Below, piece after piece: positions 58,075 to 64,000 of a stretch of 64,000 bases of DNA. The stretch is from assembly GCA_025506515.1 (NCBI GenBank), contig CM046443.1, positions 41,281,331 to 41,345,330 of the forward strand. Direction: 5' to 3'. The notes under the pieces were generated by a model that was not told the DNA's origin, did no database searches, and worked only from the letters and a program-made list of their open reading frames with translations. This DNA is from Flaveria trinervia. Lineage: Eukaryota > Streptophyta > Magnoliopsida > Asterales > Asteraceae. Within the stretch, counting starts at the first letter, position 1. Every line of letters begins with the position of its first letter. The position numbers and the translations under genes are program-made.

Positions 58075-60846
58075 CCACTATCTACAATCCACTGTCTAGT
58101 TTTGAAACTGGTGAAGGAGAGATCTATTCCCTGTAATGTGCCTGGAACATCCACTGTCTACAATCCAGACATTGTTGTTCTTGTCATATGGATGTCCCTG
58201 CACATAAGATAAGTTTGTTAGTTTTGTTTGGAAGCCCAAGCCTTGCTGGTCTTGGGTTCTTCCAAAGATAATGACATAATTGAACCAAAAGTTATGCATG
58301 GGGGTTCAATAGAGGTCTTTGAAGAAGAGGTTTGGGTTGCAGCATCTTCCTTGATCTTCCAGTCTATCCTTTGTTTGATCTTGGAGGATGAGCTTGTTGA
58401 AGCTTTTGCAGCATGGCCATCTTCTGAAGCTTCTTTCTTTTCGGAAGAAGCCTTCACCACCTTTTCTTCCGAAGCAGTCTTCTTCTGGGGAGGTTTCAAG
58501 GGAGCTTTCTTGTTCTTCCGAACCTTAGTAGCTTTTGCTTCCGAAGCCATTTTCCCTTCGGAAGAAAGAGTTTCTTCTGAAAGCAACCTGGCTTCCGAAA
58601 CTAGCTTTCCCTTTTTCATCACTTGAACCGTTTGAAAAGGTCCAAATGTGAAACCTTCCTTTACTCCTTCGTTTCTAACATTATTTGCATAATGTGTGCT
58701 TGCAGGATTGTAGTAACAATCTTTTGCCATGTGGTTTTACAGACCACACATTATGCATGCAATGTTAGTTCTTTAGGAATGTGAGGGTTGTTGTTTCTTG
58801 GGCTTCTTTTCTTCATCAGCAACTTTTCCCTTCAACTTCTAATCCTTTGGCAGGACAGGAGTGCTGGTATTACACTCCTTCCTGAATCAGAAGTACCTAA
58901 CACTTGGAATCCAGCTGAGATAAAGACACCCTTCTGCTTTGGTCAATCTTCAGCTTGGACTCAGCCACTTCTTGGCAGTTCTTCTAGCAGCTTTAGCTCT
59001 GCTTCTTCTGGCCTTAGTGGTTAGGATTTGTTCTTCACAGGAGGAGATGGGTACATCTACCTGTTCCTTCCCTGTGGTGGCCACTATTGTTATTTCATCC
59101 TTCAACTCTGGTGAGGCAGGGTTAGTAGTTAGAACCTCTTGCTCTTTAGTACCACATCTAGGCTGTCTAATAGACTCATAGGAGTGTGGTGGAGCAATTT
59201 CATTGGTTCCCAACCCTCCTTTGTTTTGATAACAGAGTTTGGAATGGGAGGATGATGTAAGAATAGCTTGGAAGTTTTGCTTAGAAATAGCATGCTTCCT
59301 GGCCTAAGCCTCAGGAGTGACAAGCTGGGCTTGAGCCTCAGACAATTGGATATCAGATCTTTGATTTGAGTCTTGTAGTTGGTGTTTTCATGTTTTAAAA
59401 GAGACACAGTTTTCTCTAACTCCTCAATTTTCTTTTGATAGTCAGATTCAGCTCTTTTAAAATCAGATTTTAAGATGTTTAATGACTCAATATCAGATCT
59501 GATTTCCATATTGTAATCCTGATAGAGTTTAACTTTAGCTATATAGGTTGGAGTGCAGAGATGTTCATATACCTGGGCATTGTCTATTTAGGCCATGAGA
59601 GCTTGAGCAGGAGTCACATCTTGTACCATGAAGCTCCAGTCAACTTCTTGAGCCATTGCAGCTGTTTCAGTTGACTTCTCAATGGGCTTTGAGGTTGAGG
59701 GATGTGTAGAGGCCTGTGGGGTTCCCGGATTAGTCTTGGGAGCCTTGCATTCCCTTGCAAAGTGACCCAGTTGGTTACAGTTGTAACACTTTTCCTTGGT
59801 CTTGTCAACCGAAACTTGCTGACAGTTGGGTTTTGAGGGAAATGCCTTCCAGTTCTCTTAAAGAACTTCTTCGCTCTATAAGTTAAAAGAGCCATCTGTT
59901 GGACAACGTCCACGTACTCTACATCATCTGGACTAAAACACTCAAGATCATCAAAGCAGTATTGAAAATCACTAGAGTGTCCACTTCCTGAGACAAAGGC
60001 ATAACTTTCCTGAAAGGAGTTGTGTTGAGCCTGTTGAGACCTTGGAGTCTCAGGGAAAGTGATGTATGGTCCAGGAGAGCAGGATGGCTACTGGTAAGTC
60101 AGGTAATGCTGAGGTTGTGGGGGTAATGAGCCTTCAACAACCATTAAAGCGTTGCTAGCAGGAAGACTCATGGGTCTGCTTGTTTGGAGGCCCTTCTTAC
60201 TCTCCATCTCTAGGCGATATCCATCAAGGATGCCATAGAGTTCAGTCATGGTGAGAGTGTTCAAGTTCTCTGTCCTCTTGATAGAGACACAGTAGAATAT
60301 CCACTCGTTTGGAAGAGCACTCATGAACTTTCTAGTAAGATCTCTAAGTTCGGGAATGATCTTCACAGACTGAAGAGAAGAGATAAGATCCATGTACCTA
60401 AAGTACTGCTGGCTGAGAGTCTCTCTAGCAATATGAGTGAAGTTCTCAAACTGCTACTTTAGCGAGTCCTTCGAGTCATTGGAGCTTGAGTACATCTGAG
60501 AAAGTGCATCAAACAATTCTTTGGCAGTCGTGCAATGCTCGAATCCTACCATGACGGAGTTCGGTATTACAGTCATAAGAATGGTCATGGCATTGCTGTC
60601 GATGTCCATCTTCTTTCTGTCATCATCAGAGTAATCCTCTACAGCCTTTTCTATCATGGCACCATTTCCACCAGGTGATGCCACCTTTGGCTTATACGGG
60701 CCATTGACAATGGAGTTCCACATCTTGCTATCTTGATATCTGATGAAGCCTTCCATTCTCCTGCTCCAAGACCTGAAATTTTCAGGAGTAATGATGGGAG
60801 CCTTTGTCATGGTTCCCATCTCTACCTCAGACTTGTTAAGGGCCAT
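58075..60846 (-). pseudogene. gag-protease fragment of family 1 sequence D
   Basis: The ATG at 60846 (MALNKSEVEMGTMTKAP) was chosen over an upstream Met because it matches elements B and C. Segments: APIITPENFRSWSRRMEGF, AMTILMTVIPNSVMVGFEH, then LTRKFMSALPNEWIFYCVS (about 60300), TMTELYGILDGYRLEME, a first knuckle region (frameshifted) near 59760-59800, a coiled coil (59370-59470), a second knuckle region MAKDCYYNPASTHY with a stop just before it (58700-58745), and the protease site VWIVDSGCSRHITGN (58130-58175), here with the intact DSG. The copy stops near 58075; integrase, RT and RNase H are missing. It is the least decayed family 1 gag in the window. Confidence 0.8.
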
Positions 60847-60924
60847 TTGAGTGAGTGGGTTGTAGGGAGGAGTAAAAAACAGGTTGATTTGGATGGTTAG
60901 ATCATGCAATCAAGAGCCTAAGAA

Positions 60925-60937
60925 GCTCTGATACCAA
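60925..60937 (-). other. Primer binding site of D
   Basis: The minus strand reads TTGGTATCAGAGC, the exact plant Copia site for initiator methionine tRNA, next to the LTR end at 60939. Confidence 0.88.
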
Positions 60938-60938
60938 T

Positions 60939-61794
60939 TGCAGGATCGATGTTTGTCACTTAACACTTTGTTTTCTCTCAAACTCACCAAGAATAATACT
61001 CGGGTTAAGATAGAATCAGTAAGAGTTGATCACAATATAGAAAGTAGTAAAGAACACAGGAAGTAATTTTCAAGGTACTTTTATATATTGCTTCTCAACT
61101 CAATAATACAAGATTCTTACAAGCAGTATGGAATGAGTTACAAAGAGAACCTATATATAATACTACCTACAGCTGGATATACTTTGATACGAGATGGGAT
61201 CCTATAACTAAAGCCTATACTACAAGACTAAGTTTAAGGTATCTCGGATAAAGTTTTATTTGAGATTTGGTAGTCAGGACATGTCCCTGACTTACCTTTT
61301 ATCACCAACTAAAGTTGGTAACATGTACTATCATAAAAAGGTGAACAGTGGAATAAAGTATGGTCAACTGCATGGCTCTTTGAGAAAACTCCATATAGTA
61401 CTAAAGGTCTGCAGCGGAGTGTCAGAGACATACTTGTGTCCACTGGTTCATAGCAGTGTCTTCCGAAGGTTAAATGGCTTCGAAAGAGTAAGTACTTCCG
61501 AAGCCACTTATACTTCGAAAGAGGCTGCTTCTTCCAAGGCTTGGAGACTTCTTCTTTTCATCATACTTCGGAAGTGGTCTTCAGCTTATTCTTCTAAGAC
61601 TTGAACTTCGGAAGTATACATTTGACTTCGGAAGTAGAGTTCTGTCTTCGAAAGTTGATCTTTTACTTTGTCTTCGGAAGAACTCTACAACCTTTGGAAG
61701 TTCCATGCTAAGCTTCGGAAGCCTTTGCATGCAGCAACAAAATTATCTAAGTGACTTAGTTTTTGGTTACATTAGCCTTCTTCTTGATCCAACA
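60939..61794 (-). repeat. Family 1 LTR shared by two internal regions (D)
   Basis: 856 bp, TGTTGGATC at 61794 to CCTGCA at 60939, with CTTCGGAAG-type motifs at 61450-61700. A polypurine tract lies on one side and a primer site on the other. Confidence 0.9.
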
Positions 61795-61796
61795 AA

Positions 61797-61804
61797 CTCC
61801 CCCT
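61797..61804 (-). other. Polypurine tract of D
   Basis: The minus strand reads AGGGGGAG two bases before the LTR. Confidence 0.85.
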
Positions 61805-61824
61805 AGGCTGATGCTACCAAAACT

Positions 61825-64000
61825 TCACTTGTTTCTGCTTCTCAAAACTCTCAGCACCAAGGAGAGTAGATATTTGTCTGTCTCTTTGTTCTTTCCTGAT
61901 GTGGTGCTGAAAAGTTTGTACAGATCCTTGGTAGACAGGAAATCCAGTCTGTCACCTTGGATAACATGTACCCTCTGTTGTTGCCCTCTGAAAAGAGTTA
62001 GTTGATGGGAACTGTAATCATATTCCCATCTAACTATAGGTTCTAATTCTGGACCCTCAACCATCTGTAGAAAGGCAGTGCCTTTGGTAGGAGGTCTTTC
62101 CTTGTCTTCCTGTCTTCTCAATCTCAACTCTTCTTCAATCTTGGCCTTTGCAGTTAGCTCAACTAGATGAAGGCTGCTGGGATTATTTCTGATGAGTGCA
62201 ACAGCTTTAGAGTTGGAGGGGTTAGAGAATGGCTTCTCTGCTAACTCAACAATATCAACCTGCTGGAATGTAGCATAGAGGTTGCATTAAGTCTATTGAC
62301 TTTGCCATTCTCCCTTTCCACAACAAAGTTGTGAGAAGTTTCATCGAATCTCCACTGGACTATTTTCTTTCTAGGCACAAAAGACTGACTGTGAATCTTG
62401 TCCTCTTTCTTGGTGTCCAGCAGAGTCACCAGTTTCCTTCTAAGTTTCTTCCTTCATCATTTAATGAATCTGAGTTGAGGCCTAGAAGTCTAGCTACGTG
62501 GTCCAGTGTTCCTTTAGGTAAATCAAGAAATTGATCTCTTATGAGGGAACAAGAGGATTCATCAACATAGGAAATGTTGACAGAATCTTCATCATGAGAC
62601 TTCGCTCAGAGTTGTGCAGTTGATAAGCTTGGTCTTGATTACCTTGAACTCCTCAAAAGAGAGATATTGAGAAGGATGAGGGGATGGTTTGAATGGTTGT
62701 TGGGTAGGTTGAGGTTCAGAGGTTCTGGGGAGAGTTTGGAGGATGGGAAGTTTAGGTGGTTGGGGTGATGAAGTGGATGTGGGCAAGGATGTGGGTTCAG
62801 GGGTGAAGGGTTCGGTTTTAATGGAGAAGGGTAGGGGTGAGCGTTTAGGTTGTGGTTGAGTGGTTGTAGTGAAGGTCATCCCCTTTACCTTTCTACACAT
62901 CTCTTTTTTCTTTCCCAGCCGGATGCCAGCCTTGATTTCACTGACAATCCGTTGGAGTGTCTCCTCAGACATGGGACCCACCTGCCTTCCAGAAAAGCCA
63001 TGGGCCCGAAGATAGTCTTTCATCCAGGCCTTTTCACTGAGCTTCCTGGTTGCAATGTCCCTAGCTTTTTCCTCCTTCTTCTTCTCCTTTATCTTTTCTC
63101 TTGCAGCCTTCTTTCTTTCTTTCTCCATTTGATCCTACTCTTTGTTGTAGAGCCATAGGATCGTCTTATCATTATGTGGAGAAGGTTCTTGAAGATTAAA
63201 GCCTTTGGAGAGTAGGAAATTTATCCTGTCTCTTCTCAGCTGTAGTTCAGCCTCCTTCTGTTTTTCTTCTTCTTTCTCCAAGGCCAACCTGGCTTCTTCT
63301 TCAAGTTTCAGCCGGGTTGCCTTCTACAGATTCACCATCTCCTTTAGTGGTAGCAGGAGTGTCTCTTCATTGGCAGCTCCCATTTGGATAAGCTGGTCAA
63401 TAATCCCTTCCCTTTTCTTATTGTTGATAGCCTCCTGATTGGCTGTAGTTGTTTTTGTGCTGGCAGCTAGCAACTTCTCAGTTGGAAGTCTTCCTTTCTT
63501 CTTAAGTTTCTCAATCTTTTCCGCTTCCTGAAGCTCTTCTGCAGTCATCTTTCTTTTCCCTTTATCCTTTGAAGAGCCTGACTGTGGTGGTTCTTAGAGA
63601 GTGGATTCTGATTGTGAGAGAGGTTGAGATGGTGTCTGGGATGGAGGTAGATTCAGAAAGTCCTTGCTGTTCACCTCAGATGCCATTTCAAGGATTGCAT
63701 CTGTGATGATCAGTTCCTCGGACATTTTAAACAATCCTTCCGTAGCTTCCATTTCAGCTTCGGAAGATTCAGCTTGTTCTTCCGAGGCTTTAACTTCAGC
63801 TTCGGAAGTTGGAGGAGATGCAGATTCTATCTCAACTATTTCAGTTGCTGGGCCATCAGTCCCCATTTCCCCTTCGAAATGAATCTTAGGTTCCATGTGG
63901 ACCTTAGGTTGACCAACTTCTTCCACAGTGGTAGAAGGTGCAGTCAGCCTCTGAAGCTCTTCAGCTCCGAAATAAAGCATTGCAGCATCTGGGCTTGGCT
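61825..64000 (-). pseudogene. Third ORF (aORF) of family 1 sequence D, C-terminal two thirds
   Basis: Cut by the right edge; ends at a stop at 61825, about 20 bp before the polypurine tract. Segments on the minus strand: Ser/Glu-rich repeats (63750-63840, using the TTCCGAAG motif inside codons), a Glu/Lys coiled coil (MEKERKKAAREKIKEKKK near 63090), KDYLRAHGFSGRQVGPM, a Pro/Thr-rich linker (62700-62860), VQWRFDETSHNFVVE near 62345 and VRWEYDYSSHQLTLFRG (about 62000-62050), then LDFLSTKDLYKLFSTT near 61910-61960. There are frameshifts near 62130-62290 and 62460-62590. This copy shows the C-terminal motif LSTKDLYKLF best. Confidence 0.72.

Larger units (their letters stand above)
57277..64000 (-). 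mobile_element. Family 1 Copia sequence D: two internal regions sharing one LTR
   Basis: Minus-strand order from the right edge: third ORF (64000-61825), polypurine tract, LTR (61794-60939), primer site, gag and protease (60846-58075). The LTR is thus the 3' LTR of one copy and the 5' LTR of another. The left copy breaks off inside protease. A TGCAGGATCC at 57277 may be the last bases of a deleted 3' LTR. The right end is beyond the window. Confidence 0.75.

Overview
This is a plant nuclear window, dominated by LTR retrotransposons and carrying two intact-looking host genes with introns. The host proteins (8-oxoguanine DNA glycosylase OGG1 and V-ATPase subunit B) are of eudicot type. The style of the retroelement gag and third ORFs recalls Asteraceae (lettuce, chrysanthemum or Artemisia relatives), but that placement is inference from memory of such elements, not a search.

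Left block, 1-37279: a nested stack of retrotransposons that can be taken apart from LTR ends, primer sites and target-site duplications (TSDs). A family 1 Copia element C (minus strand, 5' LTR start at 37279, gag at 5752-6795) was hit by a second family 1 element B (7046-36580, TSD CTTCT) in its LTR, and by a TGTAAGG...-type LTR (4717-5751) in its gag. Element A (family 1, plus strand, entering from the left edge and ending at 4716) sits in that LTR. B was hit in its integrase gene by a family 2 Copia element E (14922-29252, plus strand, TSD TAAAC) and in its 5' LTR by a solo LTR (33566-36018, TSD TTAAG). The 5' LTR of E holds a solo LTR of a third family (15476-17020, minus), which is split by another solo LTR of the same family (15936-16725, plus). 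Nesting therefore reaches five levels: C, B, E, outer solo LTR, inner solo LTR.

Once the nested insertions are subtracted, families 1 and 2 are both about 12.7-12.8 kb. Both carry a third ORF between RNase H and the 3' polypurine tract. In both, the spacer before that ORF repeats the short motif found in the element's own LTR: CTTCCGAAG-type in family 1, CAGTCGCACGACTG-type in family 2. In family 2 this array is followed by a TATAAATA box and plausible splice sites, so the spacer looks like a second, LTR-like promoter for the third ORF. This is the most interesting system in the window.

Middle block, 37280-56300: a broken HMGA-like gene fragment (39190-39585, minus); OGG1 (39886-46276, plus, three exons); and V-ATPase subunit B (50144-55414, minus, 13 coding exons plus a leader intron). 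The two genes converge tail to tail with about 3.9 kb between them. OGG1 intron 2 holds a complete non-autonomous gag-only LTR element (TR-GAG type, 43449-45626, TSD GAAAC) inserted into a hAT-like MITE. VHA-B intron 3 holds a Helitron-like element with a tRNA-like stretch.

Right block, 56300-64000: intergenic DNA, then family 1 sequence D on the minus strand. D has the end of a third ORF, one LTR, and then primer site and gag-protease, so two internal regions share a single LTR. Its far end is truncated and carries a divergent LTR-like insertion. All retroelement genes seen here are broken by stops, frameshifts or deletions.
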